A DNA stretch of 64,000 nucleotides from contig NC_089594.1 in the NCBI RefSeq assembly GCF_019320115.1, forward strand, positions 23,801,086 to 23,865,085, given 5' to 3'. The stretch is from Miscanthus floridulus (Eukaryota > Streptophyta > Magnoliopsida > Poales > Poaceae). Below, one piece after another: positions 32,582-45,219 of the stretch (position 1 is the first letter of the stretch; the number at the start of each line of letters is the position of its first letter). The notes under the pieces were generated by a model. The model had not been told where the DNA came from and did not search any database. It saw nothing but the letters and a program-made list of their open reading frames with translations. A program made the translations under genes and the position numbers.

Positions 32582-33902
32582 TGTCGAGTACCATGAAACG
32601 GGGTACCCTGAATGTTTACCGGAAGAATCACTTAAGCCTTAGGACAAAGCCAAAAGGTAAACCATCGGTTGACCTCCGGTATTGTCCGAGCCCACCGGTT
32701 CTCCGCCTCGCACGGGAGCCCCGACGGCCTGCCAAATCTTCGTCTCGCGCGAGGCCTCGCACATGAGGCCTCGACGAGGAACCAATTCTCCGTCTCGTCC
32801 GAGGCCCCGCGCGTAAAGCCTCGAACGAGACAGCGATTCTCGTATCGCTCGAGGCCGGCTCGGCAACAACCCGTCGCTTCCACCTCGACTAGTCTCCCCG
32901 ACAGCGCGTCGCGTCCCATTAATGCGCCAACTACTCCCGCGATATCAGCCGAACGACGGCTCGACACTACAGAGTGGCCTATGAGACAAGAAGTCGCATC
33001 AGCGCCATACCGACCTGGACAGGGCGCGGCGGGGATTACCGGCCACTGTGCTCTGGTGCTGTGCCCACGATCAGCGCCTGCACTACACGGTGCCACATAA
33101 CCCCCGCCCCAGAGACAACGCGGCATGGGGAGTCAAGTCCGGGTCACCATAGCCTCAGAATCAGCGTATGAGACCAACTACTCCCTCCAAGCCTCGGCAA
33201 TCTACTTCAGAGTCTCGACAACCCCGGGATTCACGTCTACCGAGCCTCCCACGATGGCTCGGCCTCGACACCAACTGAGCCTCGGCTTCTCGTGCAGTCA
33301 ACACACAGTGACCAGCACGGCGACCGCCATGCCCGTTTCGAGATAACACTGGAGCTCCCACGACGCACATGATCGGATGTGACCAGCGCGTCGCCCCAGT
33401 ACTTCAAGGACGAGACCACTCCGTCGCCCACGCCGCCACAGTAACAGGCTACAGGCCTCGGACATGCCGCCTCCATCCGCACGATGTCGTGTAGCTAGCG
33501 AATGTATCACCCTTGTCTCCCCTTCAACTATAAAAGGGAGGGACCTGGACCGTTTTTAGGATCGGACACTTACGATTAGGCCTATGCCCACGCAACGAAT
33601 TCTCGCATAAACGCACGGACGAACACGCGAGGTCACCCACTGCTTGAGATCAACATCTCAAGCAATCCACGCCACTCCACACGGAGACCTGGGATAAGCT
33701 CCCTCTCTTGCCCTGCTTGTAACCCCCTACTACGAGCATTTCGGTGCAAGGAATACAAGATCGAACTCTCAGACTAGATGTAGGGCACCTATTGCCCGAA
33801 CCAGTATAAACCTTGTGTCTCTTTGCATCACCATCTGGGATTGGGAACACGCAATATAAATTTACTAGTTGGTTGAGGGCCCGCCGGTCCAAAACACCAA
33901 TA
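32582..33902 (+). repeat. 5' LTR of the Tat element
   Basis: Begins TGTCGAGTACCATGAAACGG. The expected end CACCGACA has become CACCAATA at 33902. It contains CTATAAAAGGG at 33528-33538 (TATA box) and GC-rich, CCTCG-rich U3 sequence before it. Confidence 0.92.
33528..33538 (+). promoter_or_regulatory. TATA box in the Tat 5' LTR
   Basis: CTATAAAAGGG, conserved in the 3' LTR at 47955-47965. Transcription of the element would start about 30 bp downstream. Confidence 0.65.
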
Positions 33903-33923
33903 GTTGGCGTGCCAGGTAGGGGC
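33903..33923 (+). other. Primer-binding site of the Tat element
   Basis: GTTGGCGTGCCAGGTAGGGG directly follows the 5' LTR. It is nearly identical to the minus-strand site at 1155-1173. I do not assign the tRNA. Confidence 0.75.
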
Positions 33924-34248
33924 CTCTGCGTGTCAGCTTCGTCGTCCCAACAAGTTTCGGATGGCAAACCCCGTACGACCGCTACGTTTCGGCATGGTGA
34001 TCTGGTTCGGGAGCCTAGAGTTCATATCTCTAGGATGTGAGTACGATATGGTACTTCTCACACCCCGAGCCCCGCCGACCGATGACGACGTCACGCACCC
34101 ACAGCCCAGGCGCAGGCGGCGCCTGGGCGGCCGCTCTCGTCGCGCTCGCCAGGCACGACACGAGCAGGGCCACGCCGACACCACGTGAACCCAGGGCAAC
34201 ACGCCGCGCTCCGTCGGTATCCCATGCCCAGCTATTGGCACAAGGTCC

Positions 34249-36206
34249 ATGGTTGGGGACCTGTCTAGCCTGAGCCTGGACAAGGGAAAGATGCCGGTGG
34301 CGTACGGCAACGCCCCATCATCAAGCTCTGCCCCGCCACCTCCTGAGGAGCCAGCTCCAGCAAAGCAGAACCCAGCGATGGCACCATCTCCGTACCTCTT
34401 CGGGTTGAGAAATGTCGCCTCCTCCTATACTTATGCCTACGCTTCTACTCACGCGGAGCCCTCGGGACACCACCAACGTTTCACCCTCGACTTCGGTACC
34501 GCGACTTCGACTCACTCCCACGCCGACTCCTCGGAGGAGGACGAGGCATGGGCTGGAGCGGATTTCTCTGGGCTTCGCGACCCTAAAGCCATGCGCCGCT
34601 TCCTGGCTGCGAGTGACTATTACTTCGGCTACTCCGACTCTGACGACGAAGGTACTTACGATCCCACTCGTGAGTGCTTCCACGTTGAACTCGGGATGCC
34701 AAGCATGGGCGATGAGGATGAGGGGGCAGGCAACCGTACTTCGCTTCACCAAGGAACGGGCGATGCCATGCCCTCACGCATTGTCCCACTAGCAGCGTGG
34801 AACGAGAACCTTGCCCTCGAACAACTTCGACGCTCAGACCTGGAGCAGCTCCGTGAGCTTCAGGCCAAGGTCGAGCAAGATCGACTCCTTCTGCAACAGC
34901 TCCGAGACACTCTCGAGCAGGAGCAGCAGGGTCACGGTGATGGTGGAGGGGCCCGACGGTGGGCCCGCGACATCCACCACCGCATCACGACGACGAAGGG
35001 GGTGAGCATCCCCCAATCTTCAATCACGCTAGCCAGAATGTCGTAGCTGTGGTGATGCTAGTCCGCACGATGCCCGAGACCTCTACCACGGAGGGGCGAC
35101 GGGTCCATGGTGAGCTCCGGGATCTCCTCGAGACCGCCGCGGTGCAGCAGGCCAAGAGTTCCACCTCCCGATGGCACGGAGCCGCCTCGAACCTCCCCTC
35201 GGCACTGCATCGGTAGGATAGGGAGGCCTTTGTTCATCCCGAGCCCGCTCGGGCGCCGACAATCAACAGGGTCCCCTTGCTGCATGATCGCCTCAACAAC
35301 CGATGCAAGGCACAGGACAACCACGAGGTGGTCAGCAGGCGACGATGCTACAACAATGAGGGGCCCGCCTGTGGCTACCATCCACACCGAGGCGGCCGCT
35401 ATGATAGTGGGGAGGACCGCAGCCCCTCTCCTAAACCGCCTGGCCCCCGAGTTTTTAGCAGGGCCATCCGCGGCGCTTAGTTTCCAGCACGGTTTTGCCA
35501 ACCGGCCAACCTCACAAAATACAGCAGCGAAACCAACCCTGAGCTTTAGCTAGCCGATTACCGCCTGGCTTGTCAGCTAGGCGGCGCGGACGATGACCTG
35601 CTCATCATCCGCAACCTCCCCTTGCTCTTGTCAGACTCGGCACGAGCCTGGCTCGAACACCTTCCTCCCTCACAGATCCACGACTGGCACAACTTGGTTA
35701 GGATCTTCGTCGAGAATTTTCAGGGCACATACGTGCGCCCTGGAAACTCCTAGGACCTTAAGAGTTGTTGCTAGAAACCATATGAGTCTCTCCGAGACTT
35801 TATCCGGCACTTCTCCAAACAGTGCACCGAGTTGTCCAGCGTCGGTGACTGAGAAATCGTCCAGGCTTTCCTCTCTGGCACCACTTGCTGAGACTTGGTC
35901 CGAGAGTTAGGCTGGAACGTGCCACGCTCGGCTACCGCGCTCCTCGACATCGCCACCAACTTCACCTCGGGCAAAGAGGCAGTTGGAGCCAGCTTCTCTG
36001 ACAATGACGCCAAGGGGAAGCGGAGGGACGAGGCCACCGAGGCCTCGGCTCCCCGCCTCCCCAGGAAAAAGAAAAAGGGTCACCAGGGGAAGCAGGAGAT
36101 CCTCGAGGCTGATCTAGTGGTGGCCACGGAGCGCAAGAATCCCCGAGGCCCTAGGGGCCCCAGGCTCTTTGACGATATGCTGAAGAAGCCCTGCCCTTAT
36201 CACTAG
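34249..36206 (+). pseudogene. gag: Gag of the Tat element, broken
   Basis: An open first part of 265 codons (34249-35046) starts MVGDLSSLSLDKG. It contains an acidic SSEEDEAWAG region, FGYSDSDDEGTYDP and a Leu/Gln/Glu-rich helix (about residues 190-230) that is probably coiled-coil. It ends at a TAG, and a frame change follows. The capsid-type domain is at about 35589-35950 in another frame (ARAWLEHLPPSQIHDW, then a TYVRPG motif). It is broken by at least four in-frame stops (near 35752, 35773, 35851 and 35891). The C-terminal part (35895-36206) is basic (PRKKKKGHQGK). Gag would package the element RNA. This copy cannot make a full protein. Confidence 0.75.
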
Positions 36207-36212
36207 GGCCCG

Positions 36213-39200
36213 ATGAGGCACGCCCTCGAGGATTGCACCATGCTTTGGCATTATTACACCAAGCTCGAGCTCCCCGACGATGATGCCAAGAAGAGGGGTG
36301 CCGACGACCGGGACGACGACAAGGACGAAGGGTTCCCCGAGGTGTACAACGCCTTCATGATCTTTGGTGGACCCTTGGCATGCCTTACGGTGTGCCAGCG
36401 AAAGAGGGAACGTCGAGAGGTCTTCTCGGTTAAGGTGGCCACTCCCAGATACCTCGATTGGTCTCGGGAGGCGATCACCTCCGATCGAGATGACCACCCT
36501 GACCATGTCCTGAATCCTGGGCAGTACCCACTCATTGTCGACCCAATCATCGGCAACACCTGACTCACCAAGGTATTGATGGACGGAGGCAGCGGCCTCA
36601 ACATCCTCTACGCCAATACCCTGGAGCTCCTAGAGCTCGACCGATCGCGGCTCCGGGGCGACACCACGCCTTTCAACGGCATCATCCCGAGGAAACGCAC
36701 ACGACCCCTCGGGTGCATCGACCTTCCCGTTTGCTTCGACACCCCCTCCAACTACCACAAGGAGGTCCTTATCTTCGAGGAGGTTGGATTCAGGGGAACC
36801 TACCATGCCATCCTGGGGCGGCTGTGCCACGCCAAGTTCATGGCGGTCCCCAACTACACCTACCTCAAGCTCAAGATGCCGGGTCCCAACGGCGTCATCA
36901 CAATTGAGTGCACGTACGAACATGCATACGACTGGGACGTCGAGTGCATCGAGTACGCCGAGGCTCTCGTGGAGGCCGAGACCCTCATCATCGACCTCGA
37001 CCAACTCAGCAGCCAGCTGCCCAAGCCCAAGCATCAAGCCAGGACTTTTGAGCCCGCAGAGGCCGTCAAACTCGTCCCAGTTGACCCCGCCTACCCCGAT
37101 GACCGGGCGCTGAGGATCAGCGCCACTCTCGACATCAAATAGTAAGCCATGCTCATCGACTTTCTCCGCATGAATGCCGACATGTTCGCATGGAATCCCT
37201 CGGGCATGCCAAGCATACCGAGGGAGGTCGCCGAGCACACCTTGGACATCTAGGCCGGCTCCAGACCGGTGAAGCAGCGCCTGTGCCGATTCGACGAGGA
37301 AAAGTGTAGGACCATCGGCGAAGAGGTGCGGAAACTTATGGCGGCTGGATTCATCAAGGAAGTACCCCATCCAGAGTGGTTAGCTAACCCTGTGTTAGTC
37401 AAGAAGAAAAATGGGAAGTGGAGGATGTGTGTAGACTATACTGGTTTGAATAAAGCCTATCCAAAAGTCCCCTTCCCATTACCTCGAATCAATCAAATCG
37501 TTGATTCCACTGCGGGATGCGAGATCCTATCTTTCCTTAATGCGTATTCCGGCTACCATCAAATCAAGATGAAAGAGTCCGACCAGCTCGCGACTTCTTT
37601 TATCACACCTTTCGACATGTACTGCTATGTGACTATGCCTTTCGGCCTTAGAAACACAGGGGCCACATACCAGTGGTGCATGACCCAGGTCTTTGGCGAG
37701 CACATCGGGCGAACTGTCGAGGCCTATGTGGACGACATCGTGGTCAAGTCCAGAAAGGCTGGAGATCTCATTGATGACCTAGAGATAGCCTTCAAATGCC
37801 TTAGAGAGAAAGGCATCAAGCTCAACCCCGAGAAGTGTGTGTTCGAGATCCCTCGAGGCATGCTCTTGGGACTCATAGTCTCGAAACATGGCATCGAGGC
37901 CAACCCGGAGAAGGTCTCGGCCGTAACCAGCATGGGACCAATCCGAGACCTCAAGGGAGTGCAGAGGGTCATGGGATGCCTTGTGGCCCTAAGCCGCTTC
38001 ATCTCGCGCCTTGGCAAAAAAGGCTTGCCTTTGTACCGCCTCTTGAGAAAATCCAAACGCTTTTCTTGGACCCCCGAGGCCGAAGAAGCCCTCGCCAAGC
38101 TCAAGGCACTGCTCACCAATCCTCCCATCTTGGTACCACCAGCCAGGGATGAGGCCCTCTTACTCTACGTCATCGCAACAACCCAAGTGGTTAGCGTGGC
38201 CGTGGTAGTGGAGAGGCAGGAAGAGGGGCACGCTCTACCCATCCAATGACCTGTTTACTTCATCAGCAAAGTGCTCTTCGAGACCAAAATGCGCTACCCC
38301 CACATCCAGAAGCTGGTCTACGCCGTAGTCCTGGCCCGGCGCAAGCTGCGTCACTACTTCGAGTCCCACCCAGTAACCGTGGTGTCGTATTTCCCCTTGG
38401 GAGAGATAATCCATAACCGGGAGGCCTCGGGTAGGATGGCCAAGTGGGCCATCGAGCTTATGGGGGAAGCCTTGACTTTTGTGCCTCGAAAAGTGATTAA
38501 GTGTCAGGTCTTGGCCGATTTTGTGGCTGAGTGGACCGACACCCAACTACCACCTGCTCAAATTTAGACGAAAAGCTAGACCATGTACTTTGACGGGTCC
38601 CTGATGAAGACCAGAGCAGGTGTGAGTCTGCTCTTCATCTCACCCCTTAGGGTACACATCTGCTACATGGTTTGGCTCCACTTCGCCGCCTCCAACAACA
38701 CAGCCGAGTACGAAGCCCTCGTCAATGGCATGCAAATCGCCATCGAACTTGGAGTACGGCGTCTCGACATCTGGGGCGACTCGCAGCTCGTCGTCGATCA
38801 AGTCATGAAGGAGTCAAACTGCCTCGACCCCAAAATGGAGGCATACTGCAAGTTGGTATGTCGCCTAGAAGACAAGTTCGACGGTCTCGAACTCAACCAC
38901 ATCACGTGGAAATACAACGAGGCCACGGACGAACTAGCAAAGATGGCATCGGCACGGGCTTCGGTCCCCCCAAACGTCTTTGCTAGAGACCTCCACAAGC
39001 CTTCCATCGACTGTGCCCCGGCAGCAGAAGAGGGCCGCCGACCGAACCCACCGTAGGGCTCGACACCCCCTCTACCGCCGAGACTCCTTCGGCTGAGCCC
39101 GAGGTCATGGAAGTCGACACGGAGCCTCCCCAGACCGACCAGGACACAGACTGGCAAGTCCCGTTCCTTGATTGGCTCGCTCGGGGAGAGCTTCCTACTG

Positions 39201-40387
39201 ATAGGACCAAAGCCTGGCAGCTTGCGTGACAAGCCAAAACTTACGTCCTCTGCAATGGCGAGTTATACCGGCGAAGTCCATCTGGCATCCTCCAACGATG
39301 CATCACCACCGAGGCAGGCCAGGCCCTACTTTGGGACTTGCACGCAGGGGCCTGCGGGCACCATGCGGTGCCTCAGACACTCATCGGAAACGCCTTCCGC
39401 CAAGGGTTCTACTGGCCGACGGCGGTTGCTGACGCCACCAAGTTAGTACGCTCCTGCGAAGGATGCCATTACTACGCACGGTAGACGCACCTCCTGGCCT
39501 AGGCCCTCCAAACCATCCCCATTACATGGCCATTTGCCATGTGGGGGCTCGACATGGTTGGGCCTCTGCAGAAGGCCCCCGAGGGCTACACCCATCTGCT
39601 GGTAGCAATCGATAAGTTCTCCAAATGGATCGAGGCTCACCCGATCAATCAAATCAAATCCGAGCAAACGGTGCTGTTCTTCACGGACATCATCCACAGG
39701 TTCGGGGTTCCGAACACCATCATCACCGACAACGGGACACGGTTCACTGGCCAAAAATTCCTAACATTCTGCGACGACCACTACATCCGTGTGCCCTAGT
39801 CGGCCATAGGACACCCAAGGACAAACGGCCAAGTAGAACATGCTAACGGCATGATCCTACAAGGCCTCAAGCCAAGAATTTACAACCGGTTGAAGAAGTT
39901 TGGCAAGAAATGGCTTGCCGAACTCCTGTCGGTCATCTGGAGCCTGAGGAACACTCCAAGCCGAGCCACAGGGTTCACACCTTTCTTCCTGGTCTATGGA
40001 GCTAAGGCTGTCCTTCCCACTAGCTTGGAATATGGTTCCCCGAGGCTACAGGCCCACAATGAGCAAAGCAACCGCACCACCCGCGAAGACGCCCTCAACC
40101 AACTAGAGGAAGCCCGAGATGTGGCGCTACTACATTCAGCCAAGTACCAGCAAGCCCTACGGCGCTATCAGGCCCGGCGCATTCGAAGCCGAGACCTGAA
40201 GGTAGGCGACCTAGTGTTGAGGCTAAGGCACAGCAACAAGGGCCGCCACAAGCTGACCCCACCGTGGGAAGGACCATACATCGTCGCCCAAGTGCTGAAG
40301 CCCGGGGCCTACAAGCTAGCCAACGAGAAGGGTGAAATTCTCAACAACACTTGGAACATAGAACAGCTACGTCGCTTTTACCCTTAA
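36213..40387 (+). pseudogene. pol: Pol of the Tat element: protease, RT, RNase H, archaeal-type RNase H, integrase (broken)
   Basis: Protease: VLMDGGSGLNILY near 36572-36612. RT: LVKKKNGKWRMCVDYTGLN (about 37395-37450), MPFGLRN, and the catalytic YVDD at 37725-37736. The usual RNase H follows RT (to about 38560). A second, archaeal-type RNase H is at 38583-39000 (YFDGS, NNTAEYEAL, GDSQLVVDQV). Integrase: zinc-finger remnant at about 39330-39480; catalytic Asp in LDMVG (near 39548), Asp in TDNGTRF (near 39727), Glu in NGQVEHANG (near 39832); C-terminal GDLVLR and PPWEGPYIV. Stops lie at about 36204, 36561, 37140, 37250, 38247, 38565, 38577 and 39054. A frameshift lies between about 39056 and 39480, after which more TAGs occur (near 39483, 39501, 39797). 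No chromodomain is seen. It is clearly inactive. Confidence 0.9.
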
Positions 40388-40950
40388 ATTTCCAAGCATT
40401 GTCTACATTGTTTCTCAAAATACAATTAAGCGTTCTTCAGTTGTTCTAATTCTTCGAGAAACCCCATGAGCCCATCAAAGGCCTCGGCATTACAATAACG
40501 TCACAAGGGAGACACGGCTCTATTTCTGCAGAACTGAGCCTCCCTCGGGGGCTAGATGGGGGATTCCCCCCTAAGTCCCACGCACCATTTTTTAGTCATT
40601 TTTCAAAAAAATTCCTACGCCAAAACTCTCTAGCACGCTCTGATGAATCGGTTGTGAAAAAACCAATGACCGAAAGTCTGTCTCAGGGCTAGAAGGCCGG
40701 TAGAGTTGCGAGACGGCCTACGCCTTCGGGCTACAGCACTCCCTCACCACCTTTCGCCCAAGGGGCGGCTTAGGTTCCAAGGGGGCTTTTTTGTAAAAGA
40801 CATCTGATCAGAGACAACAGAGGATAGAGGCCCGAAAATACAAGAAAAACGATTAAGAAGCATGAGTACTTTAAAAAAGGCCTCGACGGCCACAAGCGTT
40901 ATGAAACAAAGTTAGTCCCTATTCTATTTACATGGCCTCTTGGGCCCAGG
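40388..40950. other. Spacer between pol and the antisense ORF of the Tat element
   Basis: There is no coding domain on either strand. The region holds a polypurine-like CTCGGGGGCTAGATGGGG at 40544-40561, resembling the true tract at 46978. Confidence 0.5.
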
Positions 40951-43900
40951 TCAAGGCTCAGGGCCTCCAGCATCGGCGGATGGCGGGGGAGGGACCACCT
41001 CCTCTTTGAACAGCTTGGCCAGCGCCATACCAGGGCCCTCCGCCACCTCTATCAGCTTCACGACCGCCTCGTTGGCCTCCTCGTCATCATCGGGTAGGAC
41101 ATAGCCATCGCTGATGGCCTAGAGGTCAACACCGATGTAGTGCGAGGCGATAACGGCCAGCGCACGCTTGACACCTGTGTGTAGCGCTCCTCGAAGCCGC
41201 TCGCGCACTTGGCCGCTCAACGCAATCAGATGGCTCCCAAGGGAGCTACCTGACTAAACCCCCTCGACCTCTAGGGCCTCACAGGTGGTACGGGTGGCAC
41301 CTTTCAGCGCGTCATGCTCCTCGATCTTGGTCTCGAGCACCGCCTGCACCGCGACGAAAGCCTCGGCTGCCCGGGTGACCTCCGCCTTCAACTCTGCGCC
41401 ACAGGAAATGGAATGGGGTTGAGCACAAAGGAAAACAAGCCAAATAGGGATGGAAGCCTATGGGACTCACCCTTGGCCTTCTGCTCCCAGCGTTGGGCCT
41501 CGACCCGAGAGGCCTCGACTTTCTCCTTCCAACGCTGGGCCTCGACCCGGGAAGCCTCGGCCTTCTCCTTCAGGTGCTAGGCCTTGACCCGAGTAGCCTT
41601 AGCCGCCCTAGAAGCCTTGCTCCCCAGCTCTGCATCACACCAGGGAGTTAGGGGGTGAACACAAGAAAAGCGAATAAAACAAGGGGAATAGGACTCACCC
41701 TCGGCCTTTCCCCTCTAGACCACAGCCTCGGTCCAGGAGGCCTTAGCCACCTTAAGGGCCCCATCCAAGGCGCCTTTCGTCAGCTGGTGCGCACTCTGCT
41801 CTGCCCTTAGCTACCCAGCAAGGACCTTCCCGAGGCAGTGGCTTCTTCAGCCTGGGACCTAAAGGCATCCCGATCACCGGCCATGTGGGTTAGCTCCTCC
41901 TCCAACTCCTTAACCCACACCACCAGAGGGGCGACCTGCTCCTGGGCCATGGCTGCCTCGACCTTCGCGGAGGTCCTCCACCTCTATGCTCCGCGCTGAC
42001 AGGAGCTTGTTGGCGTCGGCAAGCATGCCCTTCTGCCGCTGAAGCTAGCCCAGACGTCCCTCTCCCACTGGAGAAAGACCGACATCCCAAGGGACCAGGT
42101 CTCGAGCTCCTGGGTGAGTAGAACAGGGGTCATTCACTACAAGAAAACTCGGAAAAAGACGGCACCGCCTGAGAAAAGAAAGCGTGAACCTGGGTGACTC
42201 TGGGCAGATCGTCGGCCACCACGGACAGTGCCGTCCGCAGTGACCGCTCCACCAGCTGGCGGTATTGCTCGAAGGTGTCCCAGCATCCACCCTCGGCCGT
42301 GTCCTCGAGGGTGAACAGAGGCTCCCCCTCAGGGTCGTCCTGGCTCTGCCATAGGACACGCGGGTGATCCCACCCGCGAGGCTCGGGTCGTACCTACGCG
42401 AGGGCCGAGCTTCCCTCGCCCGAGGTCGGAACCGGCTGTTCCACGGCACCGGCCACCTCGGCATCGACCACCTCCTGCGCCCGAGAAGTATTGTCGGAGG
42501 AGATCAAATGGACCTCCGCCTCCCGGGCGCTCTCCCGCAACGACGGCGGGCCTTGAACCAAGGGTGCCACCGAGGCTTCCGCCGCCTTCATCTCCACTTC
42601 TTGGGCCGATAGCCTCGCCACAATCATGTCAGCCTCGGTGGTCCCGGGGGCTCTGGCCTTCGCCATCGTGGCCTCGGTGGTCGCGGGGGCTCTGGCCCCT
42701 GTCGCTGTGGCCTCGGTGGTCCTAGGCGCCCCGGCCTCCATCGCCTCGGCCTCAAAGACCCTGGGGGCCTCGATCTCGATGGCCTCGGCAACTGAGGGCA
42801 CCTCGGCCCCATCCGACTCATGAGCCTTGCCCTCACAGGGCGGAGGTGCTCCCTCCCCTGTCTGTGTCGGGGTCGCCTCGGTAGCCCCTCCTTAGGTGGC
42901 CAACTCCTTCGGATCGGCCCTCACCGATGCCGCGTCACGTTGTATGGTGGCTTGCGCCTCCACCACCCAGTGGGCGGTGGAGCCAGGGTTCACCTTGAGC
43001 ACCTTAAGGGGCGCCAAGGTAGGCACCTCCATAGGTCGCTTCTAGCTAAAGACAAAACACTTACAGGGTCAGCATAAGACCAAAGAATGAACAGAAAATG
43101 TTGTGGCTCCACCAAAAATATGCTTACCTCAAGCGGGGCTGCAACCGCTTCGGCACGGCGACCCTCGTCTACAAAGGTGATGGCGGCGGCAGATGCACGG
43201 CCTCTGTATCCACCGGCGCCGGCCGGTCCTCAATGGACCCCGACGTCCCCTCGGTCCTCTGTGGGGGCAGTTGCGTCGCCCCCGCCGCCACCTGCTCCAC
43301 CGCTGCCGTCGAGCCCACTGGGCTGACGGCACGCTTTCCCAGCGCCCGCGTCTTAGGCGTGTCGACCTTGGCCCTGAGGCAGGCGATTGCTGACCCCGAG
43401 GCAACTCCTCCTCCTCCCCCTGGGAGCGCTGGGTTGATTGCCGACGCCCCGAGCACCGTCTCCCCGATGTTAGGGAGATGGTCCAGGGGACCCCGCCCCA
43501 TCTCACCCTCGTCATCTCCGTCTGAGGCGTCTGTCGATAGCGATGGCGACGGGGACGCCTCCAACGGGAGACCATCCTTCCTTTGCTACCGGTGGTGCTT
43601 CTCCAGTTCCTCACGCACAAGGATCTTCTTCGTGCGCTTTACCACCTTGGCATCCTTCCACCTTTTCTGTGCCTCGGCGTGCGCCCGGTTGGCCGCCCGC
43701 CGCCTTGCGTCCTCGGGAACAGGCGGCGGGGAGGCTCGCATGTCCCTCATCCCCTACAGAAACGGTGAACACGGATAAGGGAACAAGAAACAATAAGAAA
43801 CGGGGAGGCCTCGGGGGTTGCAGCGGCACATAACTTACCAGCGAGAGGAACCCCCATGATGGGCGCATCGCGAAGGGGGTCAGGCTTCTGCTCCTCAGCT

Positions 43901-44756
43901 TTGCCTCCACCGTCTCCCTCACCCAGCGAAGAATTTCCTCATCGGAAAGGGCAGAGGCAAACATCCAGATGCCCTCGATCGGCTCATCCGGCCTCATCTC
44001 GAATAGGCGCCGCCGCCGAGCCATCAGCTATAGCACCCTCCGGCAGTGGAAGGCAGCCACGACCACAGCCATAGTAAGGCCGTGGTCCCATAGCCTCTCC
44101 AGCCCCTCCAGGAGCAGCTACAGCTTGGGCTGATCCTCCCTCGGGACTCCATACTTCCACCTCTCCGGGTAGCTCCCCACGATCTGCTCGGTGTAGGGGG
44201 GAAGTCCACCATCGTCGTTGCGAAGATAGAACCAGCTCGTGTACCATCGACGATTGATTGACGCGAGTTGGGCCAGGATGTAGAGGTGCTGACGGTCCTA
44301 GCGCACTTGGAGAGTGCAGCCGCCGGCCCTCACCGCCTTCCTCATGCCCAACGTACCCGTCGGCTTGGTGGTATGCCCCGCCTGGAAGAGGTGGAGCCAC
44401 AACTCCCAATGGGGAGCAATGCCCAGATACCCCTCGCAGACAGCGACGAAGATGGCCACCTGTGCGATGGAATTGGGGTTGAAGTTGTGGAGCTCCATGC
44501 CGTAGTAGTGCGGGAGCGCCCGCATGAACCGGTCCGCTGGAAGGCCGAGGCTACGCTCGTGAAAAGACACGAAGCTCACGACGTAACCGTCACGAGGCCT
44601 CGGCTCCGGCTCGCCCGACGGAGCGATCCACTCCGGCCTATTAGGGTCGGTAACCAGACGAAGAAGTCTGCCATCGACGAGCGACTGAAGCATCTCCACG
44701 GTGACGTTGGATGGACCCCAAGGGTCCGCCTCGATGACAATAATGTCGCCGGCCAT
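40951..44756 (-). pseudogene. Antisense ORF of the Tat element (PF04195-like, 'putative gypsy type transposon')
   Basis: Runs opposite to gag-pol, from ATG 44754-44756 to TGA 40951-40953. The N-terminal part has GYVVSFVSFHERSLGLPAD, then FNPNSIAQVAIFVAVCEGYL and LWLHLFQAG. I recognise this as the domain called 'putative gypsy type transposon' (PF04195) in grass genomes. It continues through SYPERWKYGVP and a Trp-rich FEMRPDEPIEGIWMFASAL segment (about 43900-44200). Then come low-complexity Ala/Thr/Glu repeats (42400-42800), repeated EASRVEAQRW coils (41460-41580), and an acidic end with DGYVLPDDDEEANE and FKEEVVPPPPSAD. Several TAG stops interrupt it; some gaps may be introns. Such ORFs are known from Grande-like elements; their function is unknown. 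Confidence 0.75.
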
Positions 44757-45219
44757 GGGTGCGATGGAGGGTTCGACTACGGCGGTGAGTCTCTCTCTCC
44801 CTCTCTCTCTCCGCCTTGCCTCTCTCCCTTCTTCCTCCTAGGGCTCTCTGCTCTAGCGATGGCTCAAAGGTGGCAAAGCTAATGCAGGCAAGGTAAGGAG
44901 GGGAGGGGTGAGGCTCATTGCGTATTTATGCAGGATAAAGGTGAAACAGACGGGCGACGAAATTGGAGAAGTTTCCCTCAGATCCAGCACGGTTAATCCT
45001 GATCCGATTTTACCGCCCATGTGCCCACCTTTTCCTCGTTAATCGCGGGAACAGTTATGTCCCATCCGTTGACACCACATCGCGTCCGACCGCTGCAGTG
45101 GCAGGCATCATTCCGCCTCCCTGAGAAAATCTCCTCAAAAGGCATGCCAGCCATTGTTGAGCCGATGGGGGAGATATCCCCCCACCCTATTCCTTTCAGA
45201 CGAGGGAACTAGGCGCCGA
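44757..45219. other. Upstream region of the antisense ORF
   Basis: Contains a CT/GA microsatellite (44788-44830) and no gene. On the minus strand this is where a promoter and leader of the antisense ORF would lie. No clear TATA box is seen. Confidence 0.4.

Noticed and set aside
32632..33370. Open frames of 140-165 codons in the Tat LTRs (also 47054-47528)
   Set aside because: They occur in both LTRs, read on both strands, and have no domain. They reflect GC-rich LTR composition.
43087..43833. Plus-strand open frames up to 226 codons opposite the antisense ORF
   Set aside because: They mirror the low-complexity antisense coding sequence. The minus strand shows the conserved domain order, the plus strand none.
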